Source of the DNA: Omphiscola glabra
Taxonomy: Eukaryota > Mollusca > Gastropoda > Lymnaeidae
NCBI GenBank assembly: GCA_964017045.1
Contig: OZ024808.1
Location: 4,543,284 to 4,607,283, forward strand
DNA: 64,000 nucleotides
Reading direction: 5' to 3'
The notes under the pieces were generated by a model. It worked only from the letters and a program-made list of their open reading frames with translations. It ran no database searches and was not told the DNA's origin. Both the position numbers and the translations under genes were made by a program. This document shows, piece by piece, positions 35,001 through 41,221 of the stretch (position 1 is its first letter; every line of letters starts with the position of its first letter).

Positions 35001-36170
35001 ACAATAGGGAAATGATTCACTGGTTATCAGGATCCGAATGGGAAATGGGATCCCCCTGGGGTCGTTATTTTAAAAATGTTTTTCGGAGAAAATTTTAAAT
35101 TTTTTTCTTAGCTTCCACCAAAGATGTCTGCCTCTTAGCAAGAAGCAGCTTCACTGGCCAGGCCATTTCTGAGAATGGACAAAGGCGTGTTTCAAAGCTG
35201 TCTGGAGATTTGGCGAAGTGGTCAAGATTTATTGGACGGCCGCGGCTGCGATTTAAGAACGTTTGCGAAATGAATATAAAGGAAACCCAACATAGAAATC
35301 AACAAATTGGAGCACATTTCCAGCAGCCGAACAGCAGTGTATGAAGGAAAACATGCGCGCGAAACTAAGCCCTTCTGCGAGAAGTGCAGCACAAACTTCA
35401 ATTCCAGGATCGGTCTCATAAAAGGAAGGATGCCATGGAAATATGCATATATCATTTGAAAAAAAAATTCATGTAGTAGTACATTCTTGCCATTTGTGTA
35501 AGATAGTTTTACTACAAAGCTCCAAAAATGACTCACGATGACTTCCCTGAGCCAGTTGGCCCCAACACAGCGTTCAAACCTTTCTTGAAAATTCCACTGG
35601 AAAAAAGAGCAACAAAAAAAATATAAAATATATATATATATTATTTTTAAAGGAGGAAAAAAATATTTGTTAAAATTCACCCTTAACATAAAGGATAACA
35701 TTTCATTGTTAATTATTTTCATTGGTCGCGGAATAAAAGTTCAACAAATTGAAACGAATTTCTTTATATTCAAAACACCAATTAAAAAATTAGGCGCCTT
35801 CATTCAAACTTTAAGAATGATGATTTTATTTGAAATATTCATATTTATGTTATGTATAAATGATACATTTACGCCCCCCCCCCTTTTTTTTTTTCCAAAA
35901 CCAAATAAATGAACCATAACTGTCAAGTAATCCAACCACTGACGTCAAGAAATATAGTTGTAAGTTATTTTTACTTTATTCTACATACGAGATGTTAAAT
36001 AGTATTTGCTTGTCCGTCTTGACCAGACCCAACTTGGTTGCCACCTTCACGGTGTAGTTGATGTTGTGGGCAGAGAGGACTGAAGCTGTAGGGCCGTTGA
36101 GAGCTTGATATCCGATCTTTGTCTTCCCCATGGCAAGTGGTGTCTCCATGTCAATGGTGGCCACAGCCAT
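7863..36170 (-). CDS. ABCG2: ABCG2-like half ABC transporter, copy A (17 coding exons, complete)
   Basis: Seventeen minus-strand exons joined in phase give 642 residues and a stop, close to human ABCG2 (655). In order: Walker [10 protein letters not shown] at 73-81, Q-loop Gln119, signature VSGGE 179-183, Walker B VLFLDEP 199-205, D-loop Asp210, H-loop His236, a linker to about 370, then six membrane helices. These NBD positions are all offset by 7 from human ABCG2. Arg460 matches the human Arg482 position (GFYRVSVYF). The last extracellular loop keeps Cys587, Cys593 and the sequon NKT at 589. ABCG2 proteins dimerise and use ATP to export amphipathic compounds; the substrate here is unknown. 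All junctions obey GT-AG. The start chosen is the first ATG after a strong acceptor at 36187; any upstream untranslated exon was not identified. Copy B, about 7.8 kb upstream, has identical exon lengths. Only 1.9 kb of 28.3 kb is coding; the introns are packed with minisatellites. Confidence 0.95.
8072..8477. repeat. Minisatellite in intron 16 of A, 31-bp unit, about 13 copies
   Basis: Almost perfect copies of TTTTGATCTCACATAAAATA plus TGTCACATATG. Each unit carries the short palindrome ACATATGT. It starts about 60 bp before exon 17's acceptor. Confidence 0.95.
8545..8588. repeat. Short tandem repeat, 10-bp unit
   Basis: Four to five copies of GAACATACGA. Confidence 0.9.
8852..8890 (+). other. 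Possible tRNA-derived SINE head
   Basis: GGTATGGCTGAGTGGTTAGA resembles the 5' end and A box of a Leu/Ser-type tRNA. No B box follows, so it is not a tRNA gene. Confidence 0.3.
8905..9065. repeat. Tandem repeat, about 58-bp unit, nearly 3 copies
   Basis: Repeats of GAAGAAGTGTCTTTTTATTG with GCATGAATGAATGCA. Confidence 0.9.
9711..9837. repeat. Tandem repeat, 57-bp unit, two copies
   Basis: Two copies of TTGCTAGTTGAGTAATTGTG through ATCATCATCATAGAATC and the start of a third. Confidence 0.9.
9880..10005 (+). mobile_element. CR1/L2-like LINE 3' tail
   Basis: GCACTTCGAG, GGGATGAAGCGTG and a terminal (ATT)n run match the 3' end of the element at 58860-58960. It is truncated to the tail. Confidence 0.65.
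10433..10623. repeat. Minisatellite in intron 16 of A, 21-bp unit, 9 copies
   Basis: Unit CTTATGACATTGGAGTGACA plus G, nearly invariant and stop-free in two frames, which creates spurious open frames on both strands. Confidence 0.95.
10909..11430. repeat. 27-bp array containing exon 16 donor of copy A, about 19 copies
   Basis: On the minus strand each unit reads AACAAGACATACTG|GTGAGTT plus ATTTAC: the last 14 bases of exon 16 and the donor. The first unit is the real exon end. All units keep GTGAGT. Reading through in frame meets TGA at once (TGG TGA). Confidence 0.95.
11416..11471 (-). CDS. ABCG2: Copy A exon 16 (third extracellular loop)
   Basis: A 56-bp exon, residues 575-593. Reads [18 protein letters not shown], with an N-glycosylation sequon NKT and Cys587. 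It corresponds to the human HNEFLGQNFC loop. Acceptor TTTTCATAG, donor TG|GTGAGT. The last 14 exon bases plus the donor are the unit of the 27-bp array that follows. Confidence 0.93.
11792..12292. repeat. Minisatellite in intron 15 of A, about 24-bp unit, about 21 copies
   Basis: Unit AACCATCACAAAAACCTTCA plus TATA, with C/T variation and a few shorter units. Confidence 0.95.
12526..12615 (-). CDS. ABCG2: Copy A exon 15 (TM5 and re-entrant loop)
   Basis: A 90-bp exon, residues 545-574. Reads [20 protein letters not shown] then [10 protein letters not shown], matching the human SGLLVNLTTIASWLSWLQ motif. Acceptor GCACACAG, donor AAG|GTAAGT. Confidence 0.95.
12790..13440. repeat. Interspersed repeat of unknown class, second copy, with 21-bp array inside
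   Basis: Matches 3715-3860 and 4241-4533. 12918-13058 is a seven-copy array of ACTCTCACAGTTTGTACCTG-type 21-bp units not present in the other copy. It lies in intron 14 of copy A. No convincing protein is encoded. Confidence 0.7.
13505..14745. repeat. Minisatellite in intron 14 of A, 37-bp unit, about 33 copies
   Basis: Unit GGTCAGCACTACAAGATGTG plus GGAGGGCCTCATGAAGG, with many point variants and local doublets (GAAGAGTTCA next to GAAGGGGTCA). It ends about 40 bp from exon 14's donor and does not include exon sequence. Confidence 0.95.
14787..14941 (-). CDS. ABCG2: Copy A exon 14 (TM4 to start of TM5)
   Basis: A 155-bp exon, residues 493-544. Reads [35 protein letters not shown] and [11 protein letters not shown]. 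Acceptor ACCCAG, donor ATG|GTAAGA (phase 0). Intron 14 downstream holds a 37-bp array, about 40 bp from the donor. Confidence 0.94.
15296..15525. repeat. Minisatellite in intron 13 of A, 19-bp unit, 12 copies
   Basis: Unit GACATTGGACAGCAGTCTA with scattered substitutions. Confidence 0.95.
15690..16860 (+). mobile_element. Non-LTR retrotransposon, reverse transcriptase C-terminal half and 3' UTR
   Basis: Reads [20 protein letters not shown], then LFADDTAVY (the catalytic YADD-type motif as FADD), [21 protein letters not shown] and [15 protein letters not shown] single missing base near 16310 moves the frame to [20 protein letters not shown], ending [13 protein letters not shown]. The 3' part (16700-16855) recurs at 31745-31925. 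It lies in intron 13 of copy A, opposite to the gene. It is truncated at the 5' side and not functional, but rather young. Confidence 0.9.
17097..17221 (-). CDS. ABCG2: Copy A exon 13 (TM3)
   Basis: A 125-bp exon, residues 451-493. Reads [20 protein letters not shown] then [19 protein letters not shown]. Arg460 corresponds to human Arg482, a residue known to affect drug specificity. Donor G|GTAAGT. The acceptor TCCACAG plus the first dozen exon bases form the unit of the 37-bp array upstream (17222-17815). Confidence 0.95.
17213..17815. repeat. 37-bp array containing exon 13 acceptor of copy A, about 16 copies
   Basis: On the minus strand each unit carries GTCCACAG then CCATGAAAGTAT: the 3' splice site and the first dozen bases of exon 13 (TCCACAG|GCATGAAAGTAT), with CATCTCACTAT as spacer. 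The copy nearest the gene is the real junction. Confidence 0.95.
17816..18443. other. Rest of intron 12 of copy A
   Basis: Unique AT-rich sequence. An open frame at 17950-18138 has no family likeness. Confidence 0.4.
18444..18533 (-). CDS. ABCG2: Copy A exon 12 (TM2)
   Basis: A 90-bp exon, residues 421-451. Reads [20 protein letters not shown] then [11 protein letters not shown]. It aligns with the human RAGVLFF to VEKKLF segment. Acceptor TTCATCAG, donor AT|GTAAGA. It has diverged more from copy B than the NBD exons have. Confidence 0.92.
18956..19515. mobile_element. MITE with inverted repeats and TA duplication, in intron 11 of A
   Basis: Left end CACCTATGCCTCGCTATACG and inverted right end CACCCATACCTCGCTTTACG, flanked by TA (18954-18955, 19516-19517). 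560 bp with no transposase frame. It resembles Tc1/mariner-superfamily MITEs; internal copies of TTTACGGCC recur. Confidence 0.75.
19630..19675. repeat. (TA)n microsatellite
   Basis: Two runs of alternating TA separated by AAACA. Confidence 0.9.
19722..20010 (+). mobile_element. Possible tRNA-derived SINE
   Basis: TGGCGTAGTAGTCTAACC resembles an A box and GCGTTCAATCACC a weak B box 40 bp on, followed by a conserved-looking body with CACCAGCACCCCGGGTGG. No second copy in the window confirms it. Confidence 0.4.
20199..20340. repeat. Minisatellite in intron 11 of A, 23-bp unit, 6 copies
   Basis: Unit ACAATATGGAACACCACTCA plus TTT, nearly perfect, ending about 145 bp from exon 11's donor. Confidence 0.95.
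20484..20569 (-). CDS. ABCG2: Copy A exon 11 (TM1)
   Basis: An 86-bp exon, residues 393-421. TM1 is [16 protein letters not shown], followed by the loop [12 protein letters not shown]. Acceptor TTTTCCAG, donor AG|GTGAGA. Confidence 0.93.
20868..20933 (-). CDS. ABCG2: Copy A exon 10 (connecting helix)
   Basis: A 66-bp exon, residues 371-392, reading [20 protein letters not shown] then FT. It matches the family's elbow helix pattern (SKRSFKNLLGNPQAS in human). A nearer donor-like GTATCT would break the frame. The phase-0 GTAATT at 20867 matches copy B, so it was chosen. Confidence 0.92.
21136..21241 (-). CDS. ABCG2: Copy A exon 9 (linker)
   Basis: A 106-bp exon, residues 335-370, reading [20 protein letters not shown] and ending YVTPFGHQ. 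It joins the linker to the amphipathic helix before TM1. Acceptor GTGTTTAG, donor CAA|GTATGA. Confidence 0.92.
21545..27053. repeat. 5.5-kb array of a 19-bp unit in intron 8 of A, about 290 copies
   Basis: Monomer GCATAAGTTTGTGTTATCA with two frequent variants (G for T in GGTATCA; C for T in GCACAAG) and a rarer TCCACAAC form. Variant order shows higher-order repeats. The TCCACAAC form is spaced 38, 57, 76 bp three times over between 26513 and 27026 (171 bp, nine monomers). Blocks also recur at about 722 bp and 1577 bp (38 and 83 monomers). It fills nearly all of intron 8. Confidence 0.97.
27217..27277 (-). CDS. ABCG2: Copy A exon 8 (linker)
   Basis: A 61-bp exon, residues 315-335, reading [20 protein letters not shown]. 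This is the interdomain linker, weakly conserved in the family. Acceptor CTAATAG, donor AG|GTAATG. Copy B's exon has the same length and the core EKLVEGFRNSIWNKR. A decayed extra copy lies in intron 6 near 29862-29930. Confidence 0.88.
27420..27483 (-). repeat. In-frame duplication of the end of exon 7 of copy A, past the donor
   Basis: 27433-27470 repeats 27498-27536 of exon 7 (ATGCCACTAATGACATGA). Reading through the donor stays in frame: ESKLVQ then [15 protein letters not shown]. The period is about 66 bp or 22 codons. The second copy's own donor has decayed. Confidence 0.85.
27484..27606 (-). CDS. ABCG2: Copy A exon 7 (NBD to linker)
   Basis: A 123-bp exon, residues 274-315. Reads [20 protein letters not shown], then [17 protein letters not shown]. 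The acceptor AACTTCTAG and the first 42 or so exon bases are repeated in tandem upstream (27607-27832). The last part of the exon is duplicated past the donor A|GTAAGT (27420-27483). The true exon has His where the repeats and copy B have Gln (VCQEH). Confidence 0.93.
27564..27832. repeat. 55-bp array containing exon 7 acceptor of copy A, 5 copies
   Basis: Each unit on the minus strand has CAACTTCTAG then GGCTACGTCTGTCA, the 3' splice site and the first roughly 42 bases of exon 7 ([15 protein letters not shown]). The downstream-most unit is the real exon. The four upstream units keep Gln, like copy B, where the real exon has His. Confidence 0.92.
28240..28735 (-). mobile_element. CR1/L2-like LINE, reverse transcriptase C-terminus
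   Basis: Reads [20 protein letters not shown] then [18 protein letters not shown]; a frameshift near the end precedes a LINE-like tail with AGCGCTATAGAAGTA. It is the same family as the fragment at 3930-4240. It lies in intron 6 of copy A, in the gene's orientation. Confidence 0.8.
28741..29443. repeat. Minisatellite in intron 6 of A, 17-bp unit, about 41 copies
   Basis: Unit GACCAAGTAGTCCATTA with GGCC for GTCC at several places. It starts where the LINE fragment ends. Confidence 0.95.
29700..29932 (-). pseudogene. Decayed extra copy of ABCG2 exon 8 in intron 6 of copy A
   Basis: 29866-29925 on the minus strand reads [14 protein letters not shown] in the exon 8 frame with an intact AG|GTAATT donor. 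Compare EKLVEGFRNSIWNKR in B and [15 protein letters not shown] in A. The following 150 bp also resemble intron 8 of copy A (shared AGTTCCTTT near 29840 and 27185). The 5' half and acceptor have decayed. It is out of order, lying between exons 6 and 7, so it is not part of the normal transcript. Confidence 0.55.
30245..31170. repeat. 20-bp minisatellite with nested segmental duplication, intron 6 of A
   Basis: About 38 copies of GGTTGCTGTGATGGATTGGG (variant GATTAAGG). The leader TTTCCACCAACTGAAGAGAT and CTGTTCTCCGC, seen at 30248-30395, recurs at 30680-30745 with about 80 bp lost, so a block of roughly 430 bp was duplicated with the array. Confidence 0.93.
31564..31715 (-). CDS. ABCG2: Copy A exon 6 (H-loop)
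   Basis: A 152-bp exon, residues 223-274. Reads [20 protein letters not shown] with switch His236, then [19 protein letters not shown]. Acceptor TTTTCCAAG; donor G|GTTTGT. A LINE 3' end lies about 25 bp upstream of the acceptor. Confidence 0.96.
31740..31935 (+). mobile_element. LINE 3' UTR fragment beside exon 6 of copy A
   Basis: Shares CATATCCTCATCAACACCA-type sequence, GCACAGAAACATTGCAAATC and TTGATCGTGGG with 16750-16850. It is the 3' end of the same retrotransposon family and stops about 25 bp from the acceptor of exon 6. Confidence 0.75.
32419..32576 (-). CDS. ABCG2: Copy A exon 5 (signature, Walker B, D-loop)
   Basis: A 158-bp exon, residues 171-223. Carries [12 protein letters not shown] (ABC signature), [12 protein letters not shown] (Walker B with catalytic Glu204, then the D-loop) and [10 protein letters not shown]. 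Acceptor TCTGTCAG; donor AG|GTTTGA. A 25-bp minisatellite starts directly at its acceptor. Confidence 0.96.
32577..32950. repeat. 25-bp array starting at exon 5 acceptor of copy A, about 14 copies
   Basis: Unit GACAGAAACATTCTATATTT plus AGATT. On the minus strand its TTTCTGTCA block forms the pyrimidine-rich acceptor TTTCTGTCAG of exon 5. Copies degrade with distance from the exon. Confidence 0.88.
33119..33271 (-). CDS. ABCG2: Copy A exon 4
   Basis: A 153-bp exon, residues 120-170, phase 0 at both ends. Reads [20 protein letters not shown] and ends [10 protein letters not shown]. This is the alpha-helical part of the nucleotide-binding domain. Acceptor TTATTCAG, donor AAG|GTAAGA. Confidence 0.95.
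33375..33455. repeat. Tandem repeat, about 29-bp unit, 3 copies
   Basis: Copies of GACAGATTGAAATATTCAAC in intron 3 of copy A. Confidence 0.85.
33482..33540. repeat. Duplicated donor region of exon 3 of copy A
   Basis: CAATACCTGCACAACATATC occurs twice, 36 bp apart. On the minus strand it is GATATGTTGTGCAG|GTATTG, the end of exon 3 with its donor. The second copy lies in the intron. Confidence 0.9.
33526..33640 (-). CDS. ABCG2: Copy A exon 3 (to Q-loop)
   Basis: A 115-bp exon, residues 81-119. Contains [16 protein letters not shown] and ends GYVVQ with Q-loop Gln119 as the last codon (CAG|GTATTG). The donor and its flank are duplicated at once downstream, at about 33482-33505. Confidence 0.95.
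33915..34145. mobile_element. MITE-like interspersed element in intron 2 of A
   Basis: From CAGAGGCGTAGCTAGAG to ATTCGCCACGTCTATG, with imperfect inverted ends and an interior rich in GGCGCCC. No coding capacity. ATTCGCCACGTC recurs at 40318. Confidence 0.45.
34527..35065. repeat. Degenerate tandem repeat rich in GGGATC
   Basis: Loose copies of CATCGGGATCGGGATCCCAT with period around 17-26 bp, much diverged, in intron 2 of copy A. Confidence 0.8.
35105..35440 (+). mobile_element. Degenerate LINE 3' end with zinc-knuckle-like tail
   Basis: Reads [18 protein letters not shown] and later [14 protein letters not shown], matching VGRPRLRYIDMQKR and CGTCKRDFHSRIGL of the fragment at 39365-39880. 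Frames are broken. Confidence 0.65.
35537..35596 (-). CDS. ABCG2: Copy A exon 2 (Walker A)
   Basis: A 60-bp exon, residues 61-81, reading [20 protein letters not shown]. It holds the Walker A lysine (Lys79), which binds the ATP phosphates. The acceptor is TTTTTTCCAG and the donor TC|GTGAGT. The flanking codons rejoin as Ser61 and Ser81. Confidence 0.95.
35989..36170 (-). CDS. ABCG2: Copy A exon 1 (start codon, N-terminus)
   Basis: Residues 1-61. Begins [15 protein letters not shown] and runs to the motif [13 protein letters not shown], matching the family's N-terminal VLSFHNICYRVK strand. The spliced exon probably begins at 36186, after a pyrimidine-rich acceptor (TCTCTCTTCCTCCAG), leaving 16 bases of 5' UTR. 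The donor is TC|GTATGT at 35988; Ser61 is split and phase is kept. The frame stays open upstream to another ATG at 36257, but that lies before the acceptor and is less likely. Confidence 0.88.
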
Positions 36171-36351
36171 CGCTACAGATGGGGGACTGGAGGAAGAGAG
36201 AGATGCAACAATCTCTAAGGGAGATTTCACAGGAAAATGATTGGCAACTGGATTCAAATCTGGTGTGCATGTTAAATTTATTCACTATAAAAATAATTGT
36301 TGTAGTTTTTTCTTATAAATTTTTATTTTTATTTTGCAATGACCCAGCCGA

Positions 36352-36940
36352 CTATCTGTGGCCCTAACTCAGCCGTCTATCTTTGGGTCTAACTCAACCA
36401 TCTATCTTTGGGTGTAACTCAGCTGTCTATATTAGGGTCAAACTCAGCCGTCTATCTTTAGGTCTAACTCAGCCATTTATCTTTAGGTCTAACTCAGCCA
36501 TCTATCTTTAGGTCTAACTCAGCCATCTATCTTTAGGTCTAACTCAGCCGTCTTTCTTTTGGCTCTAACTCAGCCGTCTATTTTTGGGTCTAAATCGGCC
36601 GTTTATCTTAGTGTCTAACTCTGCCGTCTATTTTTTGGTCTTACTCAGCCGTCTATTTTTGGGTCGAACTCAGCCGTCTATCTTTGGGTCTAACTCAGCC
36701 GTCTACCTTTGGCTCTAACACAGCCGTCTATCTTTGGGTCAAACTCAGCCGTCTATCTTTGGGTCAAACACAGCCGTCTATCTTTAAGTATAACTCAGCC
36801 ATCTATCTTTGGCTCTAACTCAGCCGTCTATCTTTGGCTCTAACTCAGCCGTCTATTTTTTGGTCGAACTCAGCCGTCTACCTTTGGCTCTAACACAGCC
36901 ATCTATCTTTGGCTCTAACTCAGCCGTCTATCTTTTGATC
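36352..36940. repeat. Minisatellite upstream of copy A start, 25-bp unit, about 24 copies
   Basis: Unit TAACTCAGCCGTCTATCTTT plus GGGTC with many variants. It lies 165 bp upstream of the likely acceptor of exon 1, so it is probably in a 5' UTR intron or the promoter region. Confidence 0.93.
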
Positions 36941-37549
36941 ACCTCAGTTATTCATCATGAATCCATTATTAAACGTCGCGAGACTGTGAACAAACAATAA
37001 AACATTGAATGTCAGGACTTACCTAAAACTTGGATTTATTTTCTTTCCTTACCACCCAATCATCCCTTTTTTTATTTGCTTGTGACAGATAAGATTGAAA
37101 CTTAAACCGGTTTCTTTTATTTGGTGCTTGCTCCTTTCACGTTGTGTGCATCACGTTTCATAAGCTCAACATTTGAGAAAAGACGTCAAGATCTTTCGTT
37201 TTAAAAACAAAACACTTTAACATACGGATGAAGAACCGTACAAGAAACAAGTAAAATATAATATTTAACTCTCACACAGATCTCGTATGGAAGTAATGGC
37301 GCAGCAGGGTAGATAACTGGCAAAGCTAGAAAAGATCCTGCGACTTATTCTGCCTGCTGCGTCATGGAAGGTTTTACGATTCCATCTGATGTCGGATCGG
37401 GACAAATGAATTCGATTACTCGACCTCCGATTCTTAATTTTTTTACTTTATTACAGAAATTTTGATTCAAATTTATATAAGTCACTTTTGGATTATGAAA
37501 GAATACATTTTAACGTCTATGGATTTATCAACATCACGTTGGTCTGGGG
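36941..37549. other. No gene recognised; possible promoter region of copy A
   Basis: Unique AT-rich sequence. No TATA box or untranslated exon could be assigned. Confidence 0.35.
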
Positions 37550-37860
37550 CAGTGGTTCTCAAACTCACTCGGCCGGCGATTCACTCATCATCAGCACCCC
37601 TTGCTTATGGCGTTATCGGCGTTCTCCATGTAATATTAAATATACAATTTTAACAATTTGAGAACAAGAGTACTTCATTAAACATTAATGGAACGCTCAC
37701 TTTTATTTATTCGATACTAAAATGATTAATTCGATCCAGCGATACCCCAGCTTTTAAGTAGGATATACACTTGGCATACGTTTTCGATGTCTAACGTCCT
37801 CTATGATCCATTATTCTTAGTGAGAAGGTTGGGCCTAGTAATATGATATGAGTTTCCATT
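37550..37860 (+). mobile_element. hAT-like interspersed element, copy 2
   Basis: Starts CAGTGGTTCTCAAACT and is co-linear with 370-690 (GAACGCTCACTTTTATTTAT, GATCCAGCGATAC, GCCTAGTAATATGATAT). Confidence 0.6.
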
Positions 37861-38077
37861 TGATCTCCTAGTTCAGAAGGGCACGGTCGCAAAACGTGAG
37901 ACCAATATGACTGAACAAAATATTGTAGAGAAACATTTAAACCGTTGATAATATCACGTTGTTGTCAACTTATTTAATAACTCAGACCCCAGGGCCGGTA
38001 CAAGGGGGCAGTGGGGTCCTGGGCAAACTGAATTTCGCTGGTCGGTTGACGTTATAAAAACCGACCAAGAGGATGTA

Positions 38078-38310
38078 AAGACACGTCATAGTCAGATAGG
38101 GCTTAATGGTCATGCTGGGACACGTCATAGTAAGATAGGGCTTAATGGTCATGCTGGGACACGTCATAGTCAGATAGGGCTTAATGGTCATGCTGGGACA
38201 CGTCATAGTAAGATAGGGCTTAATGGTCAAGCTGGGACACGTCATAGTCAGATAGGGTTTAATGGTCATGCTGGGACACGTCATAGTCAGATAGGGCTTA
38301 ATGGTCATAC
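38078..38310. repeat. Minisatellite, 39-bp unit, 6 copies
   Basis: Unit GACACGTCATAGTCAGATAG plus GGCTTAATGGTCATGCTGG, followed by a (TA)n run at 38330-38370. Confidence 0.95.
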
Positions 38311-38328
38311 GATAAATAGTGAAATTCT

Positions 38329-38372
<44 letters not shown>

Positions 38373-38649
38373 CCTCTTGGAAGCACTAGAGAAATAAGCC
38401 TGTGGTGGGGTTATGCAAGTCTCCACTAAGATCTACAATTTAATTAATGGAAGGAATTTTTTTTAATGTTGAGACAGACACTGAGAGAAGCACACACATT
38501 TATCGTGGTGCTACACGTCTGCAATCTTCAGGTGAACAAAACAAGCACAAAATGCCAACATGTTAAATACTCCAGATTTTTAAAGCGAAAAATCACATAC
38601 ATTGTTTTTATGGTGGCAAAAACTAATGGGAGCTCTTCAAGTTCAATGG

Positions 38650-38862
38650 TCTAGGGTGGTAACAATGTCTCGTGAATGGCAGTATCTCGTCAAGGGTGGT
38701 AACTCTCGCTCTCTTAAATGGCGGTAGCAATGTCTCTCCAAGGGTGGTAACAATGTCTCTCCAAGGGTGGTAGCAATGTCTCGCCAAGGGTGGTAACAAT
38801 GTCTCGCCAAGGGTGGTAGCAATGTCCCCGTCAGTGGCGGTAACAATGTCTCATCAAGTTTT
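38650..38862. repeat. Minisatellite, 23-bp unit, about 9 copies
   Basis: Unit AAGGGTGGTAACAATGTCTC plus GCC with variants. Confidence 0.92.
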
Positions 38863-38894
38863 ATTTAGAAAAACTTCTTTCTGTGCTTGCTACA

Positions 38895-39060
38895 GCTACG
38901 GAAAATGTTAACATTATTCCGTATGTGATCTTGCAATAGTTACTGGAAATGCTATCTTGCGATAGTTATTGGAAATATTAACATTACAATGTTTGCGATC
39001 TTGCTAAAGTTACTGAAATGTTAACATTATTTTGTATGCGATCTTGCTATAGATCTTATT
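38895..39060. repeat. Degenerate tandem repeat, about 50-bp unit, 3 copies
   Basis: Copies built on GTTACTGGAAATG, TTAACATTA and GCGATCTTGC. Confidence 0.75.
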
Positions 39061-39364
39061 ACAACTTTAACGTATAGTAGCAATTGCTGTAAACGTTTCT
39101 TCAAGGATCACAACGTCTGATTCACTTCCTACTGGGGATATTGTTTCCTGAAAGATTACATCGACTTCTTCCTCGATGCAGATACTTCTTCTCTATATTT
39201 TGGGAAGAAACTGATGAAGTATTGGCCAACGAGTTGATGGACAGATTTATTTGATTACATCGTACTTTGGACTATTGTGTTAACTTGATATGACGAGCTG
39301 TGACTATAAGTACACACGACCTTGCTTTATTAATGTATGGCATCTTTCCGTCTACGAGAGACGA

Positions 39365-39880
39365 TAGATTTATCTTTTCTGATTGCAGCTCTTGGTGTGG
39401 CTAGTGAGACCGATCCTCGAGTGGAAGTCTCTTTTGCAAGTCCCACACACGAATGCGGTGGAGCAGTGTTTTCTAGCCTTTCTCTGCGCTTTCTTTACAG
39501 CTGCTTCCGCCCTGTAGAGCTCCTCGGCACGTAGTGATCCTGCCTTCACGATGCCCGGCATGTGGATCGATCCACCGCCAGGTCCTCCCAATTTGAGATG
39601 TTGATGTTCGCCGCCTTCATGTCTCTTTTGCATGTCTATGTATCTGAGACGAGGCCGTCCAACTGACCTTTTCCCTGTCGCCAGCTCGCTGTACAGCACG
39701 TCCTTAGGTATGGGACCAGGTTGCATTCGCTTGACGTGCCCAAGCCAGCGGAGGCGTCTTTGGATTAAAATGGCTGGGACGCTGCACATATTTGTTTGAG
39801 ACAGGACATCCGTGTTGGGGACTTTTTCTTGTCATTTGATGTCAAGGATGCGGCGCAGGCATCAGAGGTGGAAGCCAATG
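39365..39880 (-). mobile_element. Non-LTR retrotransposon C-terminus with Cys/His tail
   Basis: Reads RRLRWLGHVKRMQPGPIPKD, VLYSELATGKRSVGRPRLRY and FVCGTCKRDFHSRIGLTSHT. This is the well-known C-terminal region of endonuclease-reverse transcriptase LINEs with a CX2C...H tail. The frame is open for 139 codons; the reverse transcriptase core is missing. Confidence 0.88.
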
Positions 39881-40206
39881 AGCCTTATTAATAATATATA
39901 CGATATTTCACATTTTCAATCTAAAAATTACCACCCAAAATCACTCCATTGCACGTCCTAATACCAAATATAAGTGTCCGCAGTTTTAGATTGGGGTTTG
40001 GGCTCAGCGTAACAGCCATATTCAATTCTGAGCCATTTAAAACTTCCAGTGTTTCATATTTAAATTTAAAATGTTATGATACAAGCTATTTGTGCATTTG
40101 GGATACTTGGATTTTCACTAGAGAAGAAATTTATGCTGAAATATGGTATTTAGAGGGTAAATTTGGGGATAGTGGGTAGTGTCATGAAGTACAATGAAAC
40201 CATCAA
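39881..40206. other. No gene recognised
   Basis: Unique sequence. An open frame at 39949-40179 shows no family likeness. Confidence 0.4.
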
Positions 40207-40280
40207 CCCCCCCCCCACACGCGTAGCCCCCTTGTATTATACGGTTATAATACAAGGGGCTACGCGTGTGGGGGGGGGGG
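40207..40280. repeat. Near-perfect inverted repeat, about 34-bp arms
   Basis: Left arm: a C run, then ACACGCGTAGCCCCC and TTGTATTATA. A four-base spacer CGGT follows. The right arm mirrors it and ends in a G run. Arms differ only in one homopolymer length. It could extrude as a cruciform or mark a folded-back MITE end. Confidence 0.92.
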
Positions 40281-40589
40281 AATCCCCCAAGAGCGAATGG
40301 CCTTGGATGATCACCCCATTCGCCACGTCCCCTGGAGACGTCACCTGTCTGAACATTCAGTCATAATTGTATTACCATCATGGCAATTTTTTGCGGTTTA
40401 TATTATTAAGTTATGGTTTAAGTAGCGGTCTTGATTAGTCGGTAACAGTAGGTGAAAGTGATCGAATACAACAGCTGCTGCCCCGTATCATGATTGCAAA
40501 CTTGAGGATTGAATAGCAACTGTGGGCTTTGTGAGTGAAAGCTGAGTGGCTGAAACTGAACTGGGACATTAGCTCTACAGCGTGAATCG

Positions 40590-40738
40590 ACTTCATAAAC
40601 AAAGAGTGGGCTACTTCATAAACAAAGAGTGGGCTACTTCATAAACAAAGAGCAGGCTACTTTATAAACAAAGAGCAGGCTACTTCTTAAACAAAGAGTA
40701 GGCTACCTTATATACAAAGGGTAGGCAGCGTTCATAAT
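40590..40738. repeat. Minisatellite, 23-bp unit, 6 copies
   Basis: Unit CTTCATAAACAAAGAGTGGG plus CTA. Confidence 0.95.
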
Positions 40739-40904
40739 ATGAATAACGTTGTCCGAGATCACCTACTACAGCTATTCCCAGTCTTTTATCCCGGACCCCT
40801 TGATTAGAATGTGATTTATGAGTATCATCCCTCAAAAATTGTTTTTACCTTACGCCCGCACATCCCAAAAAATATTTCAATGTGGAACGTAGCTTGAATA
40901 GGGT

Positions 40905-41095
40905 GAAGACCATCTCAGACCTTCCAGGACTTTTACTTCCGTGTGTAGAATCAGCTCTGCCATTTGATTTGGGGGATGATTTGCGTTGGAGACTTATAAG
41001 ACCATGTCATACCTTCCAGGACTTTTACTTTAGTGTGTAGAATCAGCTCTGCCATTTGATTTGGGGGATGATTTGCGCTGGAGACTTATGTAAGA
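40905..41095. repeat. Tandem duplication, about 95-bp unit
   Basis: CCTTCCAGGACTTTTACTT, GTGTGTAGAATCAGCTCTGC and GGGGGATGATTTGCG each occur twice in the same order. Confidence 0.92.
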
Positions 41096-41221
41096 AAACT
41101 GGTTCAACGTTCTTGCATGGTGTTTTTTTTACCAGTCCAACTTTTGCAAGTGTAAGGAACACAACGACCGTATGAACTGGTAACTTTGTCATGGCGCAGA
41201 AGCCCATTCTATATCAGACAT

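Noticed and set aside
36171..36257. Upstream ATG at 36257 extending copy A by 29 residues
   Set aside because: It lies across a strong pyrimidine-rich acceptor at 36187, so this part is more likely intron.
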